This document shows positions 1 through 6,911 of a stretch of 19,816 bases of DNA, piece after piece (position 1 is the first letter of the stretch; each line of letters opens with the position of its first letter). The notes beneath the pieces are model-generated. The model saw only the letters and a program-made list of their open reading frames with translations, was not told where the DNA came from and did not search any database. The stretch comes from Dehalococcoidales bacterium. Lineage in GTDB: Bacteria; Chloroflexota; Dehalococcoidia; Dehalococcoidales; UBA5760. Made by a program: the position numbers and the translations under genes. The stretch lies in NCBI GenBank assembly GCA_028717305.1, contig JAQUOC010000013.1, positions 1 through 19,816 on the forward strand, written 5' to 3'.

Positions 1-65
1 ACATCGCTCAAGACAACATGCTCGCCAAATCTCTGATCCAGATTTTCTGTCTCCAGTATGCTCAA
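1..65 (-). CDS. tupC: Tungstate ABC transporter ATP-binding protein, N-terminus only (partial)
   Basis: The first 21 or so codons of a gene that runs off the left edge are visible on the minus strand. A TTG at 65-63 starts the frame; an in-frame TGA lies directly before it (68-66), so no earlier start is possible. The translation, beginning LSILETENLDQRFGEHVVL, has the usual opening of an ABC ATPase: a short strand, then a G-x-x-V-L step leading to Walker A, which is not reached. The Shine-Dalgarno AGAGGTGA (77-70) overlaps the tupB stop codon, so the two genes are translationally coupled. The tungstate role comes from the upstream tupB and tupA genes. ATP hydrolysis by this subunit would power import at the inner face of the membrane. 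Confidence 0.75.
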   Translation of the reverse strand, partial: MSILETENLDQRFGEHVVLSD

Positions 66-69
66 TCAA

Positions 70-756
70 TCACCTCTGCTGGAGCCGGTTGAGAGTTACG
101 TTGATGGCGAGAGCAATCAGGAGCAGGATTATCCCCAAAGCGATGGACAGCTCCAGATCACCCTTAGATGTTTCCAGGGAAATTGTCGTCGTCAGGGTTC
201 TGGTGAAACCCCGAATATTACCGCCGACCATCAAAGCCAGGCCGACTTCGGAGAAGGCACGTCCGAAGCCCATGATGATCGCCGCCATAACAGCAAATTT
301 AGCTTCTTTTAAGACCAGCATTACCATCTGAAACCGGGTTGCCCCCAGGGAAATGGCCGTCTCTGCTACTGCCTTATCCATCCCGCTAAGTGCTGAGACG
401 ATCAAACCTAACATCAGGGGAGTGATCAGTATCACCTGTCCGATTATCATCACGGCAGGAGTAAATAATAGCTTGAGATCACCCAGTGGTCCGGCACGAG
501 AAAACACCAAGAATACCATGAGCCCAACTACTACTGTAGGGACACTGTATAGAGTCTGTATTACACTAATCAGGGAACGCTTACCGCGAAACTGGTTAAA
601 GTGGATGAGACTACCCAGCGGTATTGACATCGCCGAGACAATAGAACAGGAGGACACTGATATCATCAGCGTCCTCCTCGTTACCTCCATTACTTCCGCA
701 TCAAACGATGCGATAAGCCCTATCGCTCTAACAAATCCGCTCCATAGCTCTTCCAC
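70..756 (-). CDS. tupB: Tungstate ABC transporter permease TupB
   Basis: A 228-aa integral membrane protein with about five or six hydrophobic segments and a permease EAA-type cytoplasmic loop (around residues 133-150, ETAISLGATRF...), which contacts the ATPase. Length and opening (short amphipathic stretch, then R-R-T-L-x-I-S) match the TupB/WtpB group of molybdate/tungstate/sulfate-type permeases. It would form the membrane channel through which tungstate released by TupA enters the cell. The start is a GTG at 756; the next in-frame ATG would remove the first 22 residues, including the conserved opening. The ribosome site is weak (GGGG about 9 nt upstream). It follows tupA by 27 nt and is coupled to tupC. 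Molybdate cannot be excluded as the ion from this subunit alone. Confidence 0.9.
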   Translation of the reverse strand: MEELWSGFVRAIGLIASFDAEVMEVTRRTLMISVSSCSIVSAMSIPLGSLIHFNQFRGKRSLISVIQTLYSVPTVVVGLMVFLVFSRAGPLGDLKLLFTPAVMIIGQVILITPLMLGLIVSALSGMDKAVAETAISLGATRFQMVMLVLKEAKFAVMAAIIMGFGRAFSEVGLALMVGGNIRGFTRTLTTTISLETSKGDLELSIALGIILLLIALAINVTLNRLQQR

Positions 757-783
757 CTATATAACCCCACACTCCGATTATTA

Positions 784-1677
784 CTATGACTGGGGTTCGG
801 CACCGGCACAGGGGTTAAAGAGAACCAGACCGTATTCCTCCACTCCATATTTACCGATCATCTCCTGTATCTCATCTGAAGTAAGAAATTCCACCATGTT
901 ATTCGCCATTTCACCATTAACTGCCGAGTTCATCTCCGGGTTACCGGCAATAACCGAGTAAACGTTTAGTAGAATAGCACCTTCATCAACGATCGGCACC
1001 AGCCCCGTCTGACCCTGATAACTAAGGAATGTCCCCATGTCGGTCAGGGTGTAGCCCTGCATTTCACCAGCCATTAGCAGGGTTGGCCCCATGCCTCGCC
1101 CGGCTTCCACATACCATTCACCGGCATTCTGCACTTCTTCGTATTCGTAACCGGCGGTTGCCCAGAGTGTTTTCTCCATGGTATGTGTCCCTGAACCATC
1201 GCCACGGCTGATGAATGATGCCGAGGCGGAATCGAAGAGTTTCTTAAAGGCGCCTTCGGGAGTCATCCCTTTGATGCCAGCCGGGTCAGCTTCCGGCCCG
1301 ACGATAAGAAAGTAGTTGTAAGCGAAGGGAACTCTTTCAATACCATAGCCCTCAGCAACGTATTCCAGTTCCTGGGCCTTGGAGTGTACGGTTATAGCGT
1401 CAACATCACCGCGCCGGCCGTACTCAAGGGCAATACCGGTACCGGCATACAATATATCCAGCTCGACATCATACTGTTCCTCGAACATCGGCTCCAGGTA
1501 ACCCCACAGTCCGGTATCATAAAGGCTGGTCGTAGTGGCAACTTGAACCCGTTCCTTGGGCGGCAGGGGATCCGTCCCCTGATCCTTACTGCCGGTGGTA
1601 GCACAACCGGCAGCAGCCACCAGCAGACCTGCTACAACTGCTGTGACTATTACTAAAAGACCTGTTTTCTTGATCAT
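784..1677 (-). CDS. tupA: Tungstate-binding lipoprotein TupA
   Basis: A 297-aa extracytoplasmic binding protein. Residues 1-25 form a lipoprotein signal (K-K start, hydrophobic core, lipobox VAAAGC with Cys25), so it should be anchored on the outer face of the membrane. The mature protein carries the oxyanion-binding signatures of the TupA family: TTTS near residues 48-51, and later SRGDGSGTH, whose Ser/Arg/Gly side chains fit tungstate coordination. It captures tungstate and delivers it to TupB. The ATG at 1677 has a good Shine-Dalgarno (GAGGTG) about 8 nt upstream. It is the first gene of the tupA-tupB-tupC operon and lies behind a cofactor riboswitch and terminator. TupA is favoured over molybdate ModA or vanadate binders because of the TTTS motif and the tungsten-linked riboswitch form. 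Confidence 0.93.
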   Translation of the reverse strand: MIKKTGLLVIVTAVVAGLLVAAAGCATTGSKDQGTDPLPPKERVQVATTTSLYDTGLWGYLEPMFEEQYDVELDILYAGTGIALEYGRRGDVDAITVHSKAQELEYVAEGYGIERVPFAYNYFLIVGPEADPAGIKGMTPEGAFKKLFDSASASFISRGDGSGTHTMEKTLWATAGYEYEEVQNAGEWYVEAGRGMGPTLLMAGEMQGYTLTDMGTFLSYQGQTGLVPIVDEGAILLNVYSVIAGNPEMNSAVNGEMANNMVEFLTSDEIQEMIGKYGVEEYGLVLFNPCAGAEPQS

Positions 1678-1704
1678 TTTTCTACACCTCTAATAATAAA
1701 TTCG

Positions 1705-1735
1705 AAAAACAAAAAGCACCCCTCATCAAGGTGCT
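1705..1735 (-). terminator. Intrinsic terminator in the tupA leader
   Basis: On the minus strand, AGCACC (1735-1730) pairs with GGTGCT (1720-1715), extendable by two U-G pairs to an 8-bp stem with a 5-nt loop. It is followed at once by TTTTTGTTTTT. It ends 28 nt before the tupA start and directly follows the riboswitch, so it is the likely expression platform. The first two bases of its 5' arm (1735-1734) are also the end of the riboswitch closing helix. Confidence 0.85.
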
Positions 1736-1849
1736 GCTTGGCAAAACTTATCCATCGCCTCACTCTCCTTTCCGAACGCGGGAGGCATCACCATTTCTAG
1801 TAATACCCTCTCGGCTGCCTACCATAGATAATCTTTAGGTATTAAGCAG
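1734..1849 (-). promoter_or_regulatory. Molybdenum/tungsten cofactor (Moco/Tuco) riboswitch
   Basis: Minus-strand RNA before tupA. Seen: closing helix CTGCTT/AAGCAG (1849-1844 with 1739-1734); second helix TTATCT/GGATAA (1831-1826 with 1753-1748); an 8-bp hairpin GGTATTAC/GTGATGCC (1807-1800 with 1791-1784) capped by TAGAAATG; then GCCTCCCG (1786-1779), a 5-nt linker and GGAAAGG (1773-1767). The hairpin loop with AGAAAUG and the GCCTCCCG-N5-GGAAAGG block match the E. coli moaA Moco leader as I remember it. The P3 hairpin of that RNA is missing; P3-less members have been linked to tungsten cofactor. Position before a tungstate importer supports this. The RNA probably senses tungsto- or molybdopterin and sets read-through into tupABC. 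Confidence 0.88.
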
Positions 1850-1873
1850 CTCGGAGATTAGGTTCTAATGAAT

Positions 1874-1903
1874 AAATTACTATAAGTACGGTGTTTCTGT
1901 CAA
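1874..1903 (-). promoter_or_regulatory. Candidate promoter for the tup operon
   Basis: A perfect -35 hexamer TTGACA lies at 1903-1898 on the minus strand. At 17-18 nt the -10 is poor (GTAATT or TAATTT); a better TATAGT lies at only 13 nt. Transcription starting near 1868 would include the whole riboswitch, so the position is sensible, but the -10 is uncertain. Confidence 0.4.
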
Positions 1904-1956
1904 CGTAGCGCCAGAGATTGGGCGATCGATGGGTTCCTGCTTGTGAGATTATGTTG

Positions 1957-1962
1957 TATAAT
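1957..1962 (+). promoter_or_regulatory. Candidate -10 element for the GH38 gene
   Basis: A consensus TATAAT lies 50 nt before the GH38 start codon on the plus strand. No convincing -35 is found at 16-18 nt (TTCCTG at 17 nt is poor). The tup and GH38 promoters are divergent and share this roughly 330-bp gap. Confidence 0.45.
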
Positions 1963-2011
1963 ACCTCCAAACAACAGATAATGAAATCGGCTGGCAAGGG
2001 CAAAGGGTGAT

Positions 2012-4552
2012 ATGGATAAAATATATCTGGTACCTCATTCACACTATGACGCTGTCTGGGCTCTGACCAAGGAAGACTACTTTTACATCAACATCGATCT
2101 CATTATCAAACAGGCCCTGGATCTGGTTGAAAACAGAGACTACAAGTTCCTCATCGAGCAGACCGGCCTGTTGGAAGAGATCGAGAGGAGAAACCCCTAC
2201 CTCTTCAACAGACTGGCGAAATGTATCAAAACCGGTAAGATTGAAATTGCCGGCGGCGAATATCTCATGGCGGACACAATGATACCCAACGGAGAAACCC
2301 TGGTCAGGGAGATAATGATGGGTAAGAGGTATGCCAAAGAAAAATTCGGCTCCGACGTCCCTGTCATGTGGGGAGCCGACAGCTTCGGCTATAACGCCCA
2401 GATGCCACAGATCTACCGAAAATCGGGGTACAAATATTTCGCTTTTCGCCGGGGAGCGAACAGAGACAAACCATCCGAATTCTGGTGGCAGGGGCTGGAT
2501 GGAACCAGGATACTTTCGCACTGGATGCCTCTCGGCTACCGGGCCGGACTTGATTTCGACAGACTGGAGGAAAACTTCCAGCTGCTGAAAGATGCCGCAG
2601 CCACGCGTCACATCCTGATGCCCTCCGGCAGCGGCTCAATACCACCCCAGACCAGAATCTTCAGAGCGGTAAACAGATGGAACAAGAATCATCAGGACTC
2701 GCAAATGAAAATCGCCACCGTATCGAGTTTCTTCAATCAGGTAGGGAAATCTGCCGATAAGTTAAAAACCTGCCACGGAGAACTCTACTCGGGGCGATAT
2801 TCCCAGGTCTTCCCCAATACTACCTCCAGCCGGATCTGGATCAAGCAGGAGCTCAGGAAATACGAAAACCTGCTGCTGACATGCGAGAGGTGGGCATCGA
2901 TTGCCTGGCTGTTAGGAATTCCCTACCCCAACTACGAATTCAGGAATAACTGGCAGAAGGTCCTGTGGGGAGCTTTTCACGACGTTGCTCCCGGAACCGG
3001 CATGGACGAAGGCTATGAGGAGGCCAGGGATAATTTCAGCTATTTACAGAATCACCTCCAGCAATTCCTGCAAAACTTTTGCTCTATTATTTCCCAGAAT
3101 CTGCAGGTGCAGGAAGATATCGTCGTTTTCAATCCGCTGTCCTGGGAGGCTAAAAACTGGGTTGAGGTGGAGATGGGCTTCGACAGGGGTAAAATAAAGA
3201 GAATCGGAGGCCTGCGCAGCGGCAGAGAAGAGACCGAGGTGGAGATTCTGGATTTCTCCCGCTACGCCGATGATTCCTATCAAACGGTTAAGCTGGGCTT
3301 CGTGGCCACGGTACCGGCTCTGGGATATCGCACCTACAAGATAATTCGGAGAAACCCACGTGACGGGGCGACGCCCAGGATAAGAATTTCCGGCAATACC
3401 ATTGAAAATCAGTTTTTCAAGGTCAGAGTGAATCCCGCCAATGGCCTGATCGACATTTTCCAGGACGGTAAACGGCTGGTAAGCGGCAATGAACTGGTGA
3501 TGGAAGAAGAGATCGGAGACCTGTACTATCACCGCGAAAATCTGGGTGAGCCGTTAGGTACCGAGGGCGGAGAAGAAGGGGTAACCTTCGGCCAATTTCG
3601 TACCAAGAGCTTCAAGATTATTAAAACTCCGCTGCGCAGAGTAATCGAGGTTGAGAGCGAATTCTTCTCGTTGAGGTGGCCCTACCGGCTACTAAAGAAA
3701 CTGAGGCCCCTCATCTGGCGTCATAAATACCTCTCCCTTCATAAGAGGATCATCATCTACAATGACGTGCCTCGTATTGACTTTATAACCGACATCGATA
3801 ACCGGCACCCACAGGTACGAATGAGGATGCGGTTTTCGACAAACATAAAGTCGCCCAGGTATCAATCGGAAACTCAGTTCGGGGTGATAACACGCCCCGT
3901 CGATCAGTACCACAAGAAGACCAGGGATAAGTGGGTGGAGCAACCTTCAGGGGTCTATCCGGCACTGCACTGGGTCGACTATTCGGACAAAGACCGGGGA
4001 ATAACCCTGATCAATAAGGGGCTACCGTCACACGAAATAAGAGACGGCAACATCTATCTAACTCTGCTGCGGAGCATACTGATGCTGGCTTCCGATGGCA
4101 TCATCGGCCCAGCTATACCCACCCCAGATGCCCAGGAGTTCAAGCACTATACCTTTGAATACTCCCTCTTCCCCCACCAGAAGGGATGGAAAGACGCTGA
4201 CTCTTTTAAGCCGGCGTATGAGTTCAACTACGGTCTGGCCGGTTTCCAGCTTCCCGTGGAAAAAAGAAGGAAGGGCAGCCTGCCCTACCGGTTCTCTTTC
4301 GTTGAAGTAAAGCCGGAAAACCTTATACTGGTGGTATTCAAGAAGGCAGAGGACAGTGACGAGATAATCTTAAGACTCTTTGAAACTAAGGGAAAGAAGA
4401 CAAACGGAGCAATCACTCTATATAAAGAGCCGAGCGCGGTGAAAACAGTCAATCTCCTGGAAGCAGAAGAGGGAGATATCAAATACCGGGGCCGCAGGAT
4501 AGTGCTGCAGGTGAAACCCTTCGAAATCGTGAGTTTGAAGATTAAGTTCTAG
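2012..4552 (+). CDS. Glycoside hydrolase family 38 (alpha-mannosidase-like)
   Basis: An 846-aa cytoplasmic-looking protein without signal peptide. GH38 enzymes are zinc-dependent retaining alpha-mannosidases. Visible catalytic elements: PHSHYDAVW at residues 8-16, giving the zinc ligands His11 and Asp13; MWGADSFGYN around 119-128, with Asp123 as nucleophile and zinc ligand; WGAFHD near 320-324, with His323 as last zinc ligand. Order and spacing fit the N-terminal GH38 catalytic domain, followed by a helical middle part (about 330-400) and long beta-rich C-terminal domains to 846, a normal length for the family. The ATG at 2012 places the HxHxD motif at the very N-terminus, as in bacterial members; AAGGGTGA lies just upstream. 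The substrate is not readable from sequence. The convergent neighbour makes mannosyl-(phospho)glycerate, and E. coli MngB is a GH38 enzyme acting on phospho-mannosylglycerate, so that activity is a good guess. Confidence 0.92.
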   Translation: MDKIYLVPHSHYDAVWALTKEDYFYINIDLIIKQALDLVENRDYKFLIEQTGLLEEIERRNPYLFNRLAKCIKTGKIEIAGGEYLMADTMIPNGETLVREIMMGKRYAKEKFGSDVPVMWGADSFGYNAQMPQIYRKSGYKYFAFRRGANRDKPSEFWWQGLDGTRILSHWMPLGYRAGLDFDRLEENFQLLKDAAATRHILMPSGSGSIPPQTRIFRAVNRWNKNHQDSQMKIATVSSFFNQVGKSADKLKTCHGELYSGRYSQVFPNTTSSRIWIKQELRKYENLLLTCERWASIAWLLGIPYPNYEFRNNWQKVLWGAFHDVAPGTGMDEGYEEARDNFSYLQNHLQQFLQNFCSIISQNLQVQEDIVVFNPLSWEAKNWVEVEMGFDRGKIKRIGGLRSGREETEVEILDFSRYADDSYQTVKLGFVATVPALGYRTYKIIRRNPRDGATPRIRISGNTIENQFFKVRVNPANGLIDIFQDGKRLVSGNELVMEEEIGDLYYHRENLGEPLGTEGGEEGVTFGQFRTKSFKIIKTPLRRVIEVESEFFSLRWPYRLLKKLRPLIWRHKYLSLHKRIIIYNDVPRIDFITDIDNRHPQVRMRMRFSTNIKSPRYQSETQFGVITRPVDQYHKKTRDKWVEQPSGVYPALHWVDYSDKDRGITLINKGLPSHEIRDGNIYLTLLRSILMLASDGIIGPAIPTPDAQEFKHYTFEYSLFPHQKGWKDADSFKPAYEFNYGLAGFQLPVEKRRKGSLPYRFSFVEVKPENLILVVFKKAEDSDEIILRLFETKGKKTNGAITLYKEPSAVKTVNLLEAEEGDIKYRGRRIVLQVKPFEIVSLKIKF

Positions 4553-4597
4553 CCGTTAACTCCCCGAATGGTCAGATAATCTTTGCTTCAGCCGCCC

Positions 4598-6643
4598 CTA
4601 TTTCGGACCAAATAGCTCGGCAACTGCCTGAGACCATCCCTCGGGGCCAATCCCCTTGATGCGTTTCAGATTCTTAACCTTCAGCCTGTTCCACCGGTTG
4701 CCTTCCGTCTGAACCAGTACCGGCAGGTCTACTTCATTCAGCATACCGACATCATTAGGACTATCACCAATACCGGTGGTACTAACACTCCCGAAATTCA
4801 GCTTGAAAAGCTCAATCAGGATCTTAACTGCTTTACCCTTGTCGCCACCCTGATATACTTCGTAGAACTTACCCCCGAAGGTATAGCTTAACCCGCTTTC
4901 TGTGATAACATCCAGAGCTGCCTTTATCTGCTTTCTGTTCCCCTCTATTATCAGAGTTTCACTATACTCCCTTTTCCGGGCAAGTTCAGCCATTAACAGG
5001 TTCAAGCCAGTCACTTTGGACACATCTTCGTTACTAAGGTCCCCGAAGCAGGTGATTTTAGCTTCGCACTTACCGATTAATGTTTTCAGCTTCTCCCTTA
5101 CTTCTTGATATAGAATGCCAAGTTCAATAACAAAGTAATCATCAACGGTTCGGCTGAAGGAGAAGGGGAAACGGAAATAGTCTTTAGGAATAAAAACAGC
5201 CGCCCCGTTCTCAACGATGAAGGGATCTCCTATCTTTAGCTCTTGCCGGTAAACCTGCTGTTCGCCCATCGTTTTGGCCGAGCAGAAGATGACCGGGATT
5301 CTTTCTTCCTGTAAGATCCGTAACGAGTCAAGAGCCGCCGCATACGAATAGCTGACCGGATGAAGCAGTGTGCCGTCGAGGTCGGTAAAGACTACCTTCA
5401 GGGCTTCCTCTTGCTTACGACCCGGCAGCGGCAGCTTGGCCCATACCGACCACCCTCGTGGTACCGAATAATCGTTGTAGTGACCCTCGAGGGCAGCGGC
5501 AAACTTCTGAATATCAATGCTTTCCGGTGGCGCTATCATTCTTATTTTGGGAACATCTCCATCGGGACCGATGCAATCAAGATCAACCAGCTGTTTGGTT
5601 ATCAGCTCTTTGGTCGACTCTTCACACAACTGGTTGTGGTAAATCACGGAAAGGCTCGGCACTGCCATGTCCTGGACCAGGTGGTCTTCACCTCTCTCGG
5701 CATGAAGATGAGGGTTGATTGTCTCCGTTTGAATGATGTCGACCCCTCTCTCGGCGACGGTTGCATCGGTAATGGGCAACAAACCACCAAACTGCTCTAA
5801 TATCGACATCAGCTCCTGCGTCTCAACACCATAGCCGGTAGCATAGGATAACTTCATCGCCAGCCGCAGGCTCATAGCATGTTCCCCGGCATTAGCCGTC
5901 TTGATAATGCCGGTCTCAAATTTACCCTTGGTAGATATGAAATTATTGATATATTTATTGGTTATCTCGGACACCCGCCCCCACTTCTTGAAATACAGTT
6001 CACCGGTGGTCTTGGGCTTGTAGCGCCATAGAATACGGACCATTGCGTAAGGAGACTCCGCGAGGCTGAAACCTGCCGCATAGTGCTGGGCATACTCCAG
6101 TACCGCACCGGGAATATAGTTGTCGGTATCAATGAACCCGACGTATTCCTTACCCTGTAATTGTGCGAGCAGGATACCGAGAATCATTCCCTCGCTCTTT
6201 CCGTTTCTGACCATTCCTTTGTCGTCGAGAATATCGTTATACCCACAACTTGCCAGTGCCCCGGCTAGATAGGGGTCTTTCTGATGAACCATAAGGGCGC
6301 TTCGCTTAGTGGCATCGCAGAAACGGCTCAGAACATCCTGTTCGTTTTTAAAATTATCGATTTCGCCACGCTCGCTGTTGGATACTACTATCATCAGGCA
6401 ATCATGGGGAACACCGCTCAGCACACCCTCGAATATTTTTACGTCCTCGTTTTTGATGGGTAGAACAATGGCCAGTTGCTGTTGAATCCCGGCAATAGTA
6501 TCCCGCTCAATCTTCTGGGCGTAGATACCTTCCTTTAGTAAAGCAGGAACTCTGGCTCCGGAATCAAGCTCCAGGAACCGGCGCACGTCGTGAATCCTCA
6601 CTGCTCCGAGGTGTTCAATCTGTTTGCTGCTTTCGATACGCAT
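4598..6643 (-). CDS. mgsD: Bifunctional mannosyl-3-phosphoglycerate synthase/phosphatase
   Basis: A 681-aa two-enzyme fusion. Residues 1 to about 400 are a GT55-type mannosyl-3-phosphoglycerate synthase: GDP-mannose plus 3-phosphoglycerate gives mannosyl-3-phosphoglycerate. It shows a GT-A metal motif DTDN at 172-175 and a His-rich stretch ETINPHLHAE near 307-316. Residues from about 415 are a HAD-superfamily phosphatase with DLDGT at 421-425 (Asp421 nucleophile, Asp423 acid/base) and a late GIGDSPND motif that binds Mg2+; it removes the phosphate to give mannosylglycerate, a compatible solute. In most organisms the two steps are separate proteins; the fusion is known from Dehalococcoides. 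The ATG at 6643 has a G-rich ribosome site (GGGGGG) about 10 nt upstream. A TATAAT lies 90 nt upstream. It converges on the GH38 gene with a 45-nt gap and no clear terminator between them. Confidence 0.95.
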   Translation of the reverse strand: MRIESSKQIEHLGAVRIHDVRRFLELDSGARVPALLKEGIYAQKIERDTIAGIQQQLAIVLPIKNEDVKIFEGVLSGVPHDCLMIVVSNSERGEIDNFKNEQDVLSRFCDATKRSALMVHQKDPYLAGALASCGYNDILDDKGMVRNGKSEGMILGILLAQLQGKEYVGFIDTDNYIPGAVLEYAQHYAAGFSLAESPYAMVRILWRYKPKTTGELYFKKWGRVSEITNKYINNFISTKGKFETGIIKTANAGEHAMSLRLAMKLSYATGYGVETQELMSILEQFGGLLPITDATVAERGVDIIQTETINPHLHAERGEDHLVQDMAVPSLSVIYHNQLCEESTKELITKQLVDLDCIGPDGDVPKIRMIAPPESIDIQKFAAALEGHYNDYSVPRGWSVWAKLPLPGRKQEEALKVVFTDLDGTLLHPVSYSYAAALDSLRILQEERIPVIFCSAKTMGEQQVYRQELKIGDPFIVENGAAVFIPKDYFRFPFSFSRTVDDYFVIELGILYQEVREKLKTLIGKCEAKITCFGDLSNEDVSKVTGLNLLMAELARKREYSETLIIEGNRKQIKAALDVITESGLSYTFGGKFYEVYQGGDKGKAVKILIELFKLNFGSVSTTGIGDSPNDVGMLNEVDLPVLVQTEGNRWNRLKVKNLKRIKGIGPEGWSQAVAELFGPK

Positions 6644-6732
6644 TTATTTTTCCCCCCGCTTATCAAATGGACGTCCCGTTAGATTCATAAAAGCATTCCG
6701 TCGCTACTCTCCGCAGTTAAACCACGAAAGAT

Positions 6733-6753
6733 ATTATACCCTATATGCAGGGT
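6733..6753 (-). promoter_or_regulatory. Candidate mgsD promoter with abutting inverted repeat
   Basis: On the minus strand a consensus -10 TATAAT lies at 6738-6733. The inverted repeat ACCCT-N6-AGGGT (6753-6738) sits immediately upstream, in the -10/-35 spacer, where a bound regulator would block or reshape the promoter. The -35 is weak (AGTATC at 17 nt or TTAGTA at 19 nt), as often seen for activator-dependent promoters. Confidence 0.5.
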
Positions 6754-6775
6754 TCGATACTAATAACAGGCATAC

Positions 6776-6804
6776 TTTACAACAGGATAAGTTCGTAATA
6801 TAAT
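6776..6804 (+). promoter_or_regulatory. Promoter of the usp-antiporter unit
   Basis: TTTACA (6776-6781), a 17-nt spacer and a perfect TATAAT (6799-6804) on the plus strand form a strong sigma-70-type promoter. The predicted start near 6811 leaves a leader of about 100 nt before the GTG of the stress protein gene. Confidence 0.75.
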
Positions 6805-6811
6805 TCAGTCA

Positions 6812-6837
6812 CAACCATAAGGTTGCTGTTTTATTTT
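6812..6837 (+). promoter_or_regulatory. Small hairpin and U-rich tract at the 5' end of the usp leader
   Basis: CAACC-ATAA-GGTTG (6812-6825) followed by CTGTTTTATTTTT lies right at the predicted transcript start. The stem is only 5 bp, so it may protect the 5' end or act as a weak attenuator. It could also be chance. Confidence 0.3.
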
Positions 6838-6911
6838 TCACCCAGCATGTCGAGGATTCATGACTCTTTACGTGGGTAAGACATCCCTACCCGATAATTA
6901 CGGAGGTAGAT

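Noticed and set aside
353..961. 202-aa plus-strand reading frame
   Set aside because: It lies antisense across tupB and tupA, both with clear family motifs, and its translation has no recognisable character or ribosome site.
2039..2611. 190-aa minus-strand frame over the GH38 catalytic region
   Set aside because: Antisense to the zinc-binding motifs of the GH38 gene; no start signal.
5360..5800. 146-aa plus-strand reading frame
   Set aside because: Fully antisense to the synthase domain of mgsD, which is strongly supported; a shadow frame.
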